A stretch of 64,000 bases of DNA from Aliidiomarina quisquiliarum (GCF_023922585.1 NZ_JAMFTN010000021.1:147636-211635); one strand, 5' to 3'; numbered from the stretch's first letter, positions 49,681 to 58,415 are shown. Made by a program: numbers and translations. The notes: generated by a model from the letters alone, not told the origin.

Positions 49681-49893
49681 TTACAATGATACAAACTCAA
49701 TTGTTTTAGCTATTCTATCAGCAGTCCTTTTTCCCATCATTTGTTCAACAAGATATAGTGCCATGTTAATTCCTGAAGAAACCCCTCCAGTAGTTATAAG
49801 GTTACTTTCATGTACAACGTGGCTATCTGCTGAAACCACTCTAACCTTAGGGTACCGTTCTTGTAGTATATTCAATGCTAAATGATGGGTCGT
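49681..49893 (-). pseudogene. DJ-1/PfpI family protein, C-terminal fragment
   Basis: The frame reads TTHHLALNILQERYPKVRV, then SADSHVVHESNLITTGG and SSGINMALYLVEQ, ending TIEFVSL. TTH...L...YP and ITTGG-SSGI are the C-terminal half of PfpI/isonitrile hydratase-type proteins (the His follows the nucleophile Cys in full-length proteins). The first half, with the Cys elbow, is missing: about 20 codons upstream the frame passes into unrelated sequence and a stop codon. The cut coincides with the change from AT-rich to GC-richer DNA. Confidence 0.7.
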
Positions 49894-49895
49894 CC

Positions 49896-50051
49896 ACTGA
49901 AAAACAAGAGTTTTGCCCCCATGTTATAATCGCGATTGACTCTCAGTTACATAAGTCTTTTTCGGCACCTTGGTATCCAAGTCGCCCCCGCTCCCGTTTT
50001 AATGTGGGTAGTGCTTGGATCAAAGTCCCCTAACTATGGGTAAAAAATTCA
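49896..50051. other. Junction sequence between the Bacillaceae-like and Pseudomonadales-like parts
   Basis: These bases match neither flank in coding sense. They contain two related short stretches (CTTGGTATCCAAG and CTTGGATCAAAG) and a short frame MGKKFIESTKEN at 50036. They could be the end of an unrecognised insertion sequence or an assembly join. I could not assign them. Confidence 0.35.
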
Positions 50052-50300
50052 TTGAAAGCACAAAAGAAAACTGAGGCCGCTCCTACTGCACCAGCGCCCT
50101 ACGTGAAGGGTACATTCAAAGAGACGTGTGGTCCTTGTGGAGCCACCTTTGAGGTGGTGGTGCTAGGTGGGCGTATGGCTAAAGCCTCACAGGAAGATCG
50201 TGAAGATTATGAGTGCCCTGAGTGTGGCCAAGCTTATCACTGCCGCGGCGCCGCGCCACCACGGATTACCTTGCTGACGGCACGTACGGACGGCGGTTAA
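50052..50300 (+). CDS. Small zinc-ribbon protein, N-terminus uncertain
   Basis: 82 residues with two Cys pairs, CGPCG (about residue 28-31) and CPECG (about 58-61), spaced as a zinc ribbon. The N-terminal stretch is Lys/Ala/Pro-rich (KAQKKTEAAPTAPAPYVKG). The only in-frame start is TTG with no ribosome site. A better-placed ATG at 50036 is in another frame and stops after 12 codons, so the true start may be lost at the junction or shifted by an indel. Function unknown. Confidence 0.55.
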   Translation: MKAQKKTEAAPTAPAPYVKGTFKETCGPCGATFEVVVLGGRMAKASQEDREDYECPECGQAYHCRGAAPPRITLLTARTDGG

Positions 50301-50318
50301 AGCACGAGTATTTTGACG

Positions 50319-50347
50319 CGGCGAGTGCTCTCTCGCCGTGGTTTTTT
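50319..50347 (+). terminator. Rho-independent terminator after the zinc-ribbon gene
   Basis: CGGCGAG / CTCGCCG stem, 6-base loop, then TGGTTTTTTG. Confidence 0.8.
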
Positions 50348-50694
50348 GCTCATTCCTCAGGGTCGAGTTTCGCCTCATAGCCTACTCCACTCGCATTGCT
50401 TCTCTACATGACGCAATAAGTCAGACAAGTAGAGCAGCTCTTTATGCGTTCATTACGTTGTTGCCAGAGCTTTATTGGCGGATAAGCTGCGCTTAAGCAC
50501 TATTGCGCTGACTCGGCTTTCTAGTGGGCATGGAATTATTTTAAGGATTTGTGGTCTTAACTGTGTGGATATGGCTCCCTGTGTAAGCAGGTAGTAGCCA
50601 AACAATAAGATGAGTAATTGCTCCTGTTCACCACCTGACTTTTATAAGTTTGGCTGAGCACGGCAGCAACAGATAAATAAGGGAGAGGATGCCC
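50348..50694. other. Non-coding stretch upstream of the MsrB-like gene
   Basis: About 350 bases with no credible gene. Its right end holds the ribosome site GGGAGAG of the next gene and a possible -10 (GATAAAT near 50,672). Nothing else recognised. Confidence 0.4.
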
Positions 50695-51174
50695 ATGCAA
50701 AACATACAAAAGGATTGGTTTTTGTACCTTCCAGAAGATGCTGATATCAATCTAAATATTGCGCCGCTAAACGTATCTGAGGCTCAGTGGCGAAAGCGTT
50801 TAACTGATGCTGAATTTAGAGTGTTGCGTGAAAAAGCTATTGAGTGGCCAAGTTCGGGGGATTTAAACGAAGAAGAGCAGATGGGTGTTTATGTCTGCGC
50901 AGCCTGCGAACTGCCTTTGTTCACCTCGGCAATGAAGTTTGATAGCGGCACTGGTTGGCCAAGCTTTTTTAGTCATATCCCCGGTCATCTAGGGACCCAA
51001 GAAGACCATTCGCTGTTATTACCTCGCACTGAGTACCACTGCGTACGCTGCGAGGGTCACCAAGGTTATGTCTTTGAGGATGGCCCAGCGCCTACGGGCG
51101 AGCGTTGGCACAATAACAGCGTGTCACTGCACTTTTGGCCAACCGACTCAAAGCAGCGTGTGGCTAGGGCGTAG
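50695..51174 (+). CDS. MsrB-fold protein lacking the catalytic cysteine
   Basis: MsrB enzymes reduce the R-epimer of methionine sulfoxide. This 159-residue protein keeps the SelR fold: zinc pairs CAAC and CVRC, and FDSGTGWPSFF. The catalytic motif, normally RY-C-xNS, reads ERWHNNSVSL: the nucleophilic Cys is His. GHVF has become GYVF. It is therefore probably not a standard reductase and may bind oxidised Met or have another role. ATG 50695 is chosen because GGGAGAG lies 7 bases upstream; ATG 50689 is too close. The length and frame are intact, so it is not an obvious pseudogene. Confidence 0.8.
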   Translation: MQNIQKDWFLYLPEDADINLNIAPLNVSEAQWRKRLTDAEFRVLREKAIEWPSSGDLNEEEQMGVYVCAACELPLFTSAMKFDSGTGWPSFFSHIPGHLGTQEDHSLLLPRTEYHCVRCEGHQGYVFEDGPAPTGERWHNNSVSLHFWPTDSKQRVARA

Positions 51175-51234
51175 TGGGTTTTGCCGCTGAGAGCGCCGAG
51201 CTAAGAGCTTAAGAGACGATTCTTGTTTTATGAC

Positions 51235-51266
51235 AATGCCGCACCGGTCAAGAACGGTGCGGCATT
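51235..51266. terminator. Hairpin between the convergent msrB-like and methyltransferase genes
   Basis: A perfect 11-bp stem AATGCCGCACC / GGTGCGGCATT with a 10-base loop. T-runs are short on both sides, but the position between converging genes supports a shared terminator. Confidence 0.7.
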
Positions 51267-51274
51267 TAAGCTCT

Positions 51275-52342
51275 TTACGCACGCTGACAGCGCAGCACGG
51301 TATGACCAACACCCACATCATCAATTTCTTGAGTAATACGCAGTCCTGCGTCTTCAATCAACTGCTTGAACTGCTGGTAGTAGTACATCCGGCTATTGCC
51401 GTTAGCGATGCAGGTAAAGTAAAGCGAAGTGGCGTTAATGCTAAAAGAGGCCGCTTCGAAGGCCTGCCGGTCGGGGAAGTTCTCGATGATATAGAGCGTG
51501 GTATTGGTATCCATGCTTGCGGCCGTGCGACGCAGGATGCTGACGATATCCTCGGCAGAAAAGCAATCCAGAAACTGGCTCATCCAGATGGTATCTGCGC
51601 CCTGATAAAAAGGTTGAGCTTCATCAAGTAAGTTGGTGGGGTGATAGTGGACTCGTTCACCATAGCCCGCCGCCTCAATGTTTTGCTTTGCCACAGCCAA
51701 TTGTGAGGGTAGATCCATTAAGGTGATTTTAACCTGCGGATTGTAGGCTAAACATTTAAGTGCCCAGCGTCCGGTATTGCCGCCGACATCAAGCAATTCT
51801 CTGACCGGATGCTCAAAGACGATAGGCAGTAGCGCATCAAAAACCTGATCCGAGTAGTAGTGATCAAAGCTAAACCAACTGGATTTTGCTGGCTCTGGCT
51901 GCTCGGTAAGGCCTTCGTAAATATTATCCCAAGGGCCCAACGTTTTTAGCCCAGCCGGTGTTTGGGTGCGTAGCGCTTCTTCCAAAAACGGCAGGCCTTG
52001 GTAACAGACATCGCGGGTGAAGTTCATGTTCACCTCGGTCATTTTGTCGTGCAAGATAAAATGACCGACCTTATCGAGGATAAAATAATCGCCAGACTTG
52101 GACACCAAATTGAGATCGGTGGCGAAATCAAGCAGCACTGAGGTGCTGTACTCTGACAATTCAGTGGCAGCGGCAAGTGATGCCAGATCAGCACCGCTGC
52201 GACCGGCATCAGCGACAGCTTGGAGCAAGCCGGTGTCACGCATGGCAACTGTGGCATAAAAGACTACCGGACCGAAGGCAATCCACTGGGCGCGGGACTT
52301 TGCCTCAACCGCGCTAAGTGAACTCTTGTTTGATTTAACCAT
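51275..52342 (-). CDS. SAM-dependent O-methyltransferase (acetylserotonin/COMT-like)
   Basis: 355 residues in two parts. The N-terminal winged-helix dimerisation domain (about 20-110) has GLLQAVADAGRSGADLASLA. The C-terminal Rossmann methyltransferase has SAM loop LLDVGGNTGRWALKC, acidic motif ITLMDLPSQL and IWMSQFLDCFSAEDIVSILRR. This is the class that methylates hydroxyls of small aromatic or polyketide-type molecules. No biosynthetic genes are next to it, so the substrate is unknown. ATG 52342 is preferred over a TTG 27 bases upstream. Confidence 0.83.
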   Translation of the reverse strand: MVKSNKSSLSAVEAKSRAQWIAFGPVVFYATVAMRDTGLLQAVADAGRSGADLASLAAATELSEYSTSVLLDFATDLNLVSKSGDYFILDKVGHFILHDKMTEVNMNFTRDVCYQGLPFLEEALRTQTPAGLKTLGPWDNIYEGLTEQPEPAKSSWFSFDHYYSDQVFDALLPIVFEHPVRELLDVGGNTGRWALKCLAYNPQVKITLMDLPSQLAVAKQNIEAAGYGERVHYHPTNLLDEAQPFYQGADTIWMSQFLDCFSAEDIVSILRRTAASMDTNTTLYIIENFPDRQAFEAASFSINATSLYFTCIANGNSRMYYYQQFKQLIEDAGLRITQEIDDVGVGHTVLRCQRA

Positions 52343-52521
52343 CGCTATCGTTATTCTCCGCCACGCCAATGTCAGCGCCGAAACCGGCTCTTACTAAAAG
52401 CTCTCCAATAAGGCTTAGTCCTCTGTGAGGCACCCTTATTGGCGGCATACATTACCATGCGATGACGAAGAGGTGAGCTTCTGGCTGTTGCTCTCTTGTT
52501 AGCTTAGCTCCATCGGGGCTG

Positions 52522-53007
52522 CTACTGGATGGTTTTTATCCCTTCTTCAGACGGCTCACTGATGTTGCCGACACTATCGACGGCCTGTATCGCGAAGTAC
52601 CAAGAAGCCGAGGAGAGGTTTTCTACCATATAACTGCAGTTAAGTACCTCACCGCAGGTCGTTTGCTGGCCAGTGCTGCTGCAGGCGGCGGCTTGAGAGT
52701 CTAGAGTGTCAGTGTGCCCATACACTCCAGACGATAAACCGTAGTTGATGTTGAAAGACTGTAGATTAGTTAGGCAACTACCATCGGTGTTAGTTGTGGG
52801 CGCTTCCCAGGTGAGTGTTGCGCTTTTGTTCGCAGGCCCGAGTGGTTTGTTTGTTGTGTCAGGTTCATTTTTATCGGGTGCTTGGCTATCGGTGGGAGGC
52901 TGCGAACCGGAGCTGTTGCTTTCGCCACCACCGCCACCACCACAGGCGCTCAAAAAAATACTGGCGAGAAGAATGGTCAAACTCTTGCGAAGTAATGCTG
53001 TGCTCAT
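52522..53007 (-). CDS. Lipoprotein with a fibronectin type III-like domain
   Basis: 161 residues: lipoprotein signal MSTALLRKSLTILLASIFLS with lipobox LSAC (Cys22), six Gly in a row, a Ser/Pro/Asp-rich linker, then one beta-sandwich domain (LTWEAPTTNTDGS... to WYFAIQAVDSVGNISEPSE), the usual FN3 ending. Two Cys pairs in the domain may form disulfides. A cell-surface adhesive or scaffold role is likely but not shown. It is a single gene. Confidence 0.72.
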   Translation of the reverse strand: MSTALLRKSLTILLASIFLSACGGGGGGESNSSGSQPPTDSQAPDKNEPDTTNKPLGPANKSATLTWEAPTTNTDGSCLTNLQSFNINYGLSSGVYGHTDTLDSQAAACSSTGQQTTCGEVLNCSYMVENLSSASWYFAIQAVDSVGNISEPSEEGIKTIQ

Positions 53008-53446
53008 GAACTCATACCCTTAATCTTACTCCTTCCTTGGTATTGGCTTGGTTGAGCAGACCGAGTTTAGTTAAGACTAAGCAGCATCCAGCCACTGTCA
53101 GCTGATCCGGTCTGCTTGGATCTGGCATGCACGATAAGGGGGAGGGGAAAGGGGTTCTGTCGACGGCTTCACTGTTTGCTGGGCTGTCTACGAACAACGA
53201 CAGAGTTTGGCTTTGAAGTGGGTAGTGGTTGGCAGTTTTTTGTGCTTACTGTTTGTATTAAAAGGGGAACTTACAAAAATCCGCCTCCCTAACAAGGTGT
53301 CGCTAGCTACCATGGTGCCTTTTAAAAGTTGGGTAGTAGCGCAAAGGGCAGAGTATGTAAGACCGGAAAAACTAGGATTATGAGTGATCTGTTTTTAGGC
53401 AGACTTAAGAGGATGGATTCTAAGAGAACACGAGGGAATAGCCGGT
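53008..53446. other. Non-coding stretch before the lemA remnant
   Basis: About 440 bases with no recognisable gene on either strand. The last 15 bases include GAGGGA before the lemA-like ATG. Confidence 0.35.
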
Positions 53447-53803
53447 ATGTTAAAGCGCTCACTGCAGCCTTTGTTTTTATTCGCGCTCGTATTTCCGCTT
53501 AGCGGCTGCAGCTACGACCAGTTGTAGACAGATGATGAAGCGGCCAAAGCCGCTTGGGCTGAAGTGCTTAATCAATATCTTCGCCGCACTGATTGGCTTT
53601 CTAGTCTGCTTAATGTCGTGAAGGTTCATGCCTCGCTGGCGAGTGCGTAGCCTATCAGCAGATGTAAGCGGCGTTTTCAGCAAGGCGGGTTTGAGGCCGC
53701 AGTGTTGCAGGGTGTGGCGGCTATCTGTGCTGAGTTGGTGCAGTGTTTTTCTCTAACGGGAGAGTTCAGCAACGAGTTGCCGGACACGCCGATACTGCTT
53801 TAA
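53447..53803 (+). pseudogene. lemA: lemA pseudogene with two in-frame stop codons
   Basis: The frame begins with a lipoprotein signal, MLKRSLQPLFLFALVFPLSG with C next, then SYDQL and a TAG stop (53525). Reading on in the same frame gives TDDEAAKAAWAEVLNQYLRR, TDWLSSLLNVVKVHASLASA, and a second TAG (53648). It ends with FQQGGFEAAVLQGVAAI... and TAA. This is the N-terminal half of LemA ([40 protein letters not shown] in the family), followed by a shortened, diverged rest; LemA has about 190 residues, here 119 codons. A GAGGGA site precedes the ATG. It is a decaying gene, or a tiny lipoprotein made from its first 26 codons. Confidence 0.75.
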
Positions 53804-53819
53804 GGTCGAAGTGTCCAGA

Positions 53820-53850
53820 GCTTACCGCATCGCTTGGCGACGCGGTAAGC
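53820..53850. terminator. Hairpin downstream of fba
   Basis: GCTTACCGC / GCGGTAAGC, a 9-bp stem with inner pairing. It lies 11 bases after the fba stop on the minus strand. The T-tract is missing. Confidence 0.5.
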
Positions 53851-53860
53851 CTCAAAGCGC

Positions 53861-54925
53861 CTATTTAAGCTGTTGTTTTAACTCACCGCGCTCATAGCGC
53901 TGAGCCATGGCATCTAGGCTTATTGGCTTGATTTTGCCAGCCTGGCCAGCAGCACCAAAAGCCTCGTAACGAGCGACAACAATCTCTTTCATCGCCTGTG
54001 TCGAAGCCGCCAAATACTTGCGCGGATCAAACTCGGCCGGATTCTGTGCCAAGTAGCGGCGAATGGAACCGGTGGAGGCCAAGCGCAGATCGGTGTCGAT
54101 ATTGACCTTGCGTACACCGTGCTTGATGCCCTCAACGATCTCGGCTACCGGTACGCCGTAAGTCTCCGGAATCTCACCGCCAAACTCGTTAATGATCTTC
54201 AGCCACTCCTGCGGCACTGATGAAGACCCGTGCATCACCAAGTGAGTATTGGGTATGCGCGCATGGATAGCCTTGATGCGGTCGATGGCGAGAGTGTCGC
54301 CGGTAGGTGGGCGAGTGAACTTATACGCGCCATGACTGGTGCCTATAGCAATGGCCAGTGCATCAACCCCGGTTTTACTGACAAAGTCAGCTGCTTCCTC
54401 TGGATCAGTTAGCATCTGTTCTAAGGACAAAGTGCCCTCAGCGCCCACGCCATCTTCTTCGCCAGCTTGGCCGGTTTCCAAGCTACCCAAGCAGCCTAAC
54501 TCGCCCTCTACTGACACACCACCTGCGTGCGCCATTTCGACTGTGCGGCGGGTGACTTCGACGTTGTACTCATAGCTGGAGGGGGTTTTGCCGTCTTCGA
54601 GCAAGGAGCCGTCCATCATCACCGAGCTAAAACCTAGCTGGATGGAGCGCTGACAAATTGCTGGGCTGGTGCCATGGTCTTGGTGCATACATACCGGAAT
54701 GTGCGGGAACTCCTCTATAGCCGCCAAAATAAGATGGCGCAGAAAGGGGGCTCCAGCGTATTTGCGAGCGCCAGCAGAGGCTTGGACAATGACCGGTGAG
54801 TCGGTCAGGTCGGCGGCTTCCATGATGGCGCGCATTTGCTCGAGGTTGTTAACGTTGAATGCGGGAACGCCATATTCGTGTTCAGCGGCGTGATCCAATA
54901 ACTGGCGTAAGCTAATAAGGGCCAT
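53861..54925 (-). CDS. fba: Class II fructose-bisphosphate aldolase
   Basis: Zinc enzyme of glycolysis and gluconeogenesis cleaving fructose-1,6-bisphosphate. The 354-residue protein begins [20 protein letters not shown] and shows the zinc and catalytic blocks [47 protein letters not shown] and KVNIDTDLR. Length and sequence fit the Pseudomonas-type (class IIB, CbbA/Fda) enzyme. It is divergent from an MFS transporter. No other glycolytic gene is adjacent. Confidence 0.94.
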   Translation of the reverse strand: MALISLRQLLDHAAEHEYGVPAFNVNNLEQMRAIMEAADLTDSPVIVQASAGARKYAGAPFLRHLILAAIEEFPHIPVCMHQDHGTSPAICQRSIQLGFSSVMMDGSLLEDGKTPSSYEYNVEVTRRTVEMAHAGGVSVEGELGCLGSLETGQAGEEDGVGAEGTLSLEQMLTDPEEAADFVSKTGVDALAIAIGTSHGAYKFTRPPTGDTLAIDRIKAIHARIPNTHLVMHGSSSVPQEWLKIINEFGGEIPETYGVPVAEIVEGIKHGVRKVNIDTDLRLASTGSIRRYLAQNPAEFDPRKYLAASTQAMKEIVVARYEAFGAAGQAGKIKPISLDAMAQRYERGELKQQLK

Positions 54926-55132
54926 AAACTTTCACCTCTGCAAAGCGGTGCCACCCATCGGTGGCGAACAAGAGCTGGCTGCAGATTCTATGGGGTGTGG
55001 CGCGCTATTGCATCTGCCTAGAAAAATAAACTGTCGACGAACGACTCTAAATGATGCCGATAAGCCGCTAACGGCAGGCTTTATCAGCGGATTAACGCTA
55101 TTCTGATTTTTTTCTAAATGTGGACCTTGTTG

Positions 55133-56407
55133 ATGATTGCTAGTGAACATGAGGACGAGAAAGCGCGATTTCGCTCCGACGCTAACGTAATAGGGCTAGT
55201 CGGTGTCGCACACAGCATGTCGCACTTTTATCAGTTGTTACTCGCGCCGCTGTTTCCTTGGATTAAAGCTGAGCTTGGACTCAGTTACGCCGAGCTGGGC
55301 GCGCTCATGAGCGTATTCTTTGTCGCTTCAGCCTCGGGTCAAGCGCTGGCAGGCTTTGTGGTCGACAAACTGGGTGCGCGCAATGTGCTCTTTGCTGGTT
55401 TGGCTTTGCTAGCTACGGCTGCTGTATTTATTGCCCTAAGTACCGGTTATACCGGCTTGGCTGTGGGAGCACTGATAGCGGGGTTGGGTAATAGTGTCTT
55501 TCATCCGGCTGATTTCACCTTGCTCAACCGGCACATCTCACCCTCACGACTTGCCCATGCTTTTTCGGCTCATGGAGTCTCCGGTAGCCTAGGTTACGCG
55601 GCCGCGCCGGTGTTTCTGGTTGGCATTGCCCAGCTGACGGGCTCTTGGCGCACGGCCGTTTTAGCAGCGGCCGTGCTGGCTGCTTTGGTACTGCTGCTGT
55701 TGTTTTTTCAACGGGCTCTGCTGGATGATCGTAAGCCCTTGCTGGGTGAGCAAGCAGAGGGTGAGGTGAAGCCTCATAAAGTCGCCAATGCATTGAGCTT
55801 CGACTTTTTGAAATCGCCGCAGGTCTGGATGTGCTTTAGTTTTTTCTTTATCTCCAGCCTAGCTTTAGGCGGAATCCAGAGCTTTGCTCCAACAGCACTG
55901 CATGAGTTGTACGGCATGCCGCTGACTCTGGCGGCGCTGGCCTATACTTTTTTCATGTTGGCTAATGCAGGCGGTATTTTATTTGGCGGTTTCGCTGCTC
56001 GTTGGATTCCTGATCATGATCGTTTGATTGCTATCAGCTTTCTCACTGCTGGCAGCTTAGCTGTGCTGTTGGGTACGGCGATTTTACCAGCCATCGCCGC
56101 CTTGCCTGTGATGGCGCTGATAGGTTTTGGTGCAGGTGTAGCTAATCCTTCGCGCGATCTGATGGTGCGCAAAGCTGCGGCTAAAGGCTCCACTGGGCGA
56201 GTTTACGGTGTGGTTTATTCTGGGCTTGATGTGGGCATGGCGGTAGCGCCGGTGATATTTGGACTGCTCATGGATCTTGAGCGACCCGCATGGGTGTTCG
56301 TTCTTATTGGTGGTTTCCAGTTTTTGGCCATTTTTACCGCCTTGGGTATTGGTGGCAACAGCCGTAAGCTCAAGCCCAAGTCAGTGACCAGTGAACTGAG
56401 TGCGTAG
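55133..56407 (+). CDS. MFS exporter, fosmidomycin-resistance (FSR) type
   Basis: A 12-helix major facilitator of 424 residues. The N-terminus VIGLVGVAHSMSHFYQLLLAPLFPW and GQALAGFVVDKLGARNVLFAG (motif A region) resemble Fsr-type efflux pumps. A second conserved stretch is SPSRLAHAFSAHGVSGSLGYA. ATG 55118 would add five residues; neither start has a good ribosome site. It is divergent from fba and 96 bases before a MATE gene, so a two-exporter unit is possible. Confidence 0.8.
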   Translation: MIASEHEDEKARFRSDANVIGLVGVAHSMSHFYQLLLAPLFPWIKAELGLSYAELGALMSVFFVASASGQALAGFVVDKLGARNVLFAGLALLATAAVFIALSTGYTGLAVGALIAGLGNSVFHPADFTLLNRHISPSRLAHAFSAHGVSGSLGYAAAPVFLVGIAQLTGSWRTAVLAAAVLAALVLLLLFFQRALLDDRKPLLGEQAEGEVKPHKVANALSFDFLKSPQVWMCFSFFFISSLALGGIQSFAPTALHELYGMPLTLAALAYTFFMLANAGGILFGGFAARWIPDHDRLIAISFLTAGSLAVLLGTAILPAIAALPVMALIGFGAGVANPSRDLMVRKAAAKGSTGRVYGVVYSGLDVGMAVAPVIFGLLMDLERPAWVFVLIGGFQFLAIFTALGIGGNSRKLKPKSVTSELSA

Positions 56408-56503
56408 ACCACAAGAAATACCACTATATGGATCAAGCCTATGGCGACCATCCTTCGTACAGGTAGGTTGCTGCAGTGATGGTTCAATCTAATGTGAGCG
56501 TAA

Positions 56504-57850
56504 ATGACGTCCTTTACTGATCCCTGTCAAAGTCTGGGCCGCTCATTATTTCAGATGACTTGGCCCATGGTTTTTGGTGCCTTCGCACTGATGGGCTTTC
56601 AGCTTGTCGACAGTATCTTCATTAGTCGCCTAGGCGTAGCGCCTCTTGCAGCTTTGGGTTTTACCGTCCCTGTCTATCAGTTGATGGTGGGCTTTCAGGT
56701 GGGCGTAGGCATCGCCGCCACTGCGCTGATCGCACGAGCGCTGGGTGCTAAGCAGTCTAAGCAAGCGAAGCAGTTGGCGGCTATGGTGGTAGTAGCCGGT
56801 GGTTTGTTGATGCTGCTGCTTTGTCTGCTGATTTGGTTTTTTCAGGTTGTGATACTGCAAGCATTAGGTGCCGAGTCGGCGTTGTTGCCGCTGATTAACA
56901 GCTACTGGCTGGTTTGGCTGTTCAGCAGTTGGCTGGGGGCCATGCTCTATTTCGCTTACAGCATCTGTCGAGCCAATGGTGACACCCGTTTGCCGGGTCT
57001 GATGATGGTGGTCACCAGTCTGATCAATTTGGTGCTCGATCCTCTGTTCATTCTTACTTTCGGCTGGGGCTTAGTAGGCGCAGCATTAGCAACCTGGGTG
57101 GCGTTCGCGGTGGGTGCCATTGTGGTCTATGGGCGCTTGTTCCAACGAGGCTGGTTGGACTTTGATCTGGCTTCATTGCCGCCAGTGGTGGCGCTTCGCC
57201 AATTGAGCAGCATCAGTGCTCCGGCGATGCTCAGCCAGTTAATGCCCGGCATGGCGGCTTTATTGGCGACTGCGCTAATTGCCAGCTTTGGAGCTTCGGC
57301 TGTTGCCGCTTGGGCGCTAGGAACGAGGCTAGAGTTTTTCTCACTGGTACTGGTGTTGGCGCTGACCATGTCTTTGCCACCGATGGTCGGGCATTTCTTA
57401 GGCGCAGGAGAGTTGGAGAAGATACAAGCGCTTATTCGATTGGCAGTGCGTTTTGTTCTGCTGTTTCAGTTAGGAGTTGCTTTAATGTGGCTAATCGCTA
57501 GTCGTTGGTTGCCGTCTGTATTAACCCCTGACGCTCAAGTGGGCTCTCTGCTAGCCAATTACTTGCTGCTGGTGCCACTTAGCTACGGCAGTCTGGGCGT
57601 TACTATGATTATGGTCTCGGTATGTAATGCACTGGGCTGGCCGCTGCGTGCTGTGCTGATCTCATGTCTGCGCTTGTTTGTGTTTTATTTGCCTGCGCTG
57701 TGGCTGGGTGCTTATGTTGCAGAAATGCCTGGTGTGTTTGTTGGCGTACTGGGTGGCAATCTGCTCGCCGGAATAAGTGCGTGGCGCTTGTATCAACATG
57801 CTATGCGGCGCTTACAGAAAGATTCATATCCTAGTTCAGCAACTGGATAG
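56504..57850 (+). CDS. MATE family multidrug exporter
   Basis: 448 residues with 12 predicted membrane helices in two similar halves: LGRSLFQMTWPMVFGAFALMGFQLVDSIFI begins the first and LSSISAPAMLSQLMPGMAALL the second. These are the MatE repeats. Members export cationic drugs or metabolites with Na+ or H+. The upstream neighbour in the same direction is an MFS exporter. Confidence 0.87.
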   Translation: MTSFTDPCQSLGRSLFQMTWPMVFGAFALMGFQLVDSIFISRLGVAPLAALGFTVPVYQLMVGFQVGVGIAATALIARALGAKQSKQAKQLAAMVVVAGGLLMLLLCLLIWFFQVVILQALGAESALLPLINSYWLVWLFSSWLGAMLYFAYSICRANGDTRLPGLMMVVTSLINLVLDPLFILTFGWGLVGAALATWVAFAVGAIVVYGRLFQRGWLDFDLASLPPVVALRQLSSISAPAMLSQLMPGMAALLATALIASFGASAVAAWALGTRLEFFSLVLVLALTMSLPPMVGHFLGAGELEKIQALIRLAVRFVLLFQLGVALMWLIASRWLPSVLTPDAQVGSLLANYLLLVPLSYGSLGVTMIMVSVCNALGWPLRAVLISCLRLFVFYLPALWLGAYVAEMPGVFVGVLGGNLLAGISAWRLYQHAMRRLQKDSYPSSATG

Positions 57851-57995
57851 GGGGTGGCGATGAACGTTCTAACTAAAACAGAGCTCAGCGGGATGTTGAT
57901 TTAAGCGCTCAAACCGCCATTTTTTTATCTAGCTCCGCTTTTGTGAGATTGGTGGCTAAACGGTTTTCTCTAAGAGAACAAGGAGAATGTCACTT

Positions 57996-58238
57996 ATGGA
58001 ACTCGTTGACATGGCGCAAAAAAAGGAATTTAAAGCTAGCCAGAACTTGGAGCAAGAGCGTCTTGAGTTTTTGGAAAACGAGCGTGGTAAAGACGCTGCT
58101 TTAAGCTTTGCTGAGCAAACTCGGCGCACCTATCGTCGCGCCATTCTCAGTCGCTCGCCGCCGGCCGGTGACGCTGTTTTCCGACTGCGACTGTTGGCTT
58201 CCTACTGTTATCTGAAACGCTATATAGAAAAGAGCTAA
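57996..58238 (+). CDS. Small hypothetical protein
   Basis: 80 residues, highly charged and helical (KEFKASQNLEQERLEFLENE, then FAEQTRRTYRRAILSRSPPA), no membrane helix or known motif. ATG 57996 has AGGAG 10 bases upstream; an ATG at 57987 is too close to it. Base pattern and ribosome site support a real gene. Function unknown. Confidence 0.55.
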   Translation: MELVDMAQKKEFKASQNLEQERLEFLENERGKDAALSFAEQTRRTYRRAILSRSPPAGDAVFRLRLLASYCYLKRYIEKS

Positions 58239-58415
58239 TGCTTATTTAGAGAGTCCACCAAGTGGCGGTAGGACTTGAAGAATCTTTCTTCTCTTTTGTG
58301 AAGCCACGCCTTGGGAGCAAGCTCCGTCAACCCCAGAGTTAGCTTAGAGCGCGCTTCCCTAAGCTTTTTTTGGTGTGTGGATGCGCCGTAGAGCAGATAA
58401 AAACCAAGGGTCAGG

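Noticed and set aside
41100..49900. The Bacillaceae-like block as cargo of the rolling-circle element
   Set aside because: Co-mobilised DNA is expected beyond the 5' (terIS) side of the transposase; the block lies beyond the oriIS side, and a PfpI gene is also cut at its far end.
53012..53197. 61-codon frame upstream of the FN3 lipoprotein
   Set aside because: No ribosome site, no similarity to known proteins, rich in Pro/Ser/Asp by chance.
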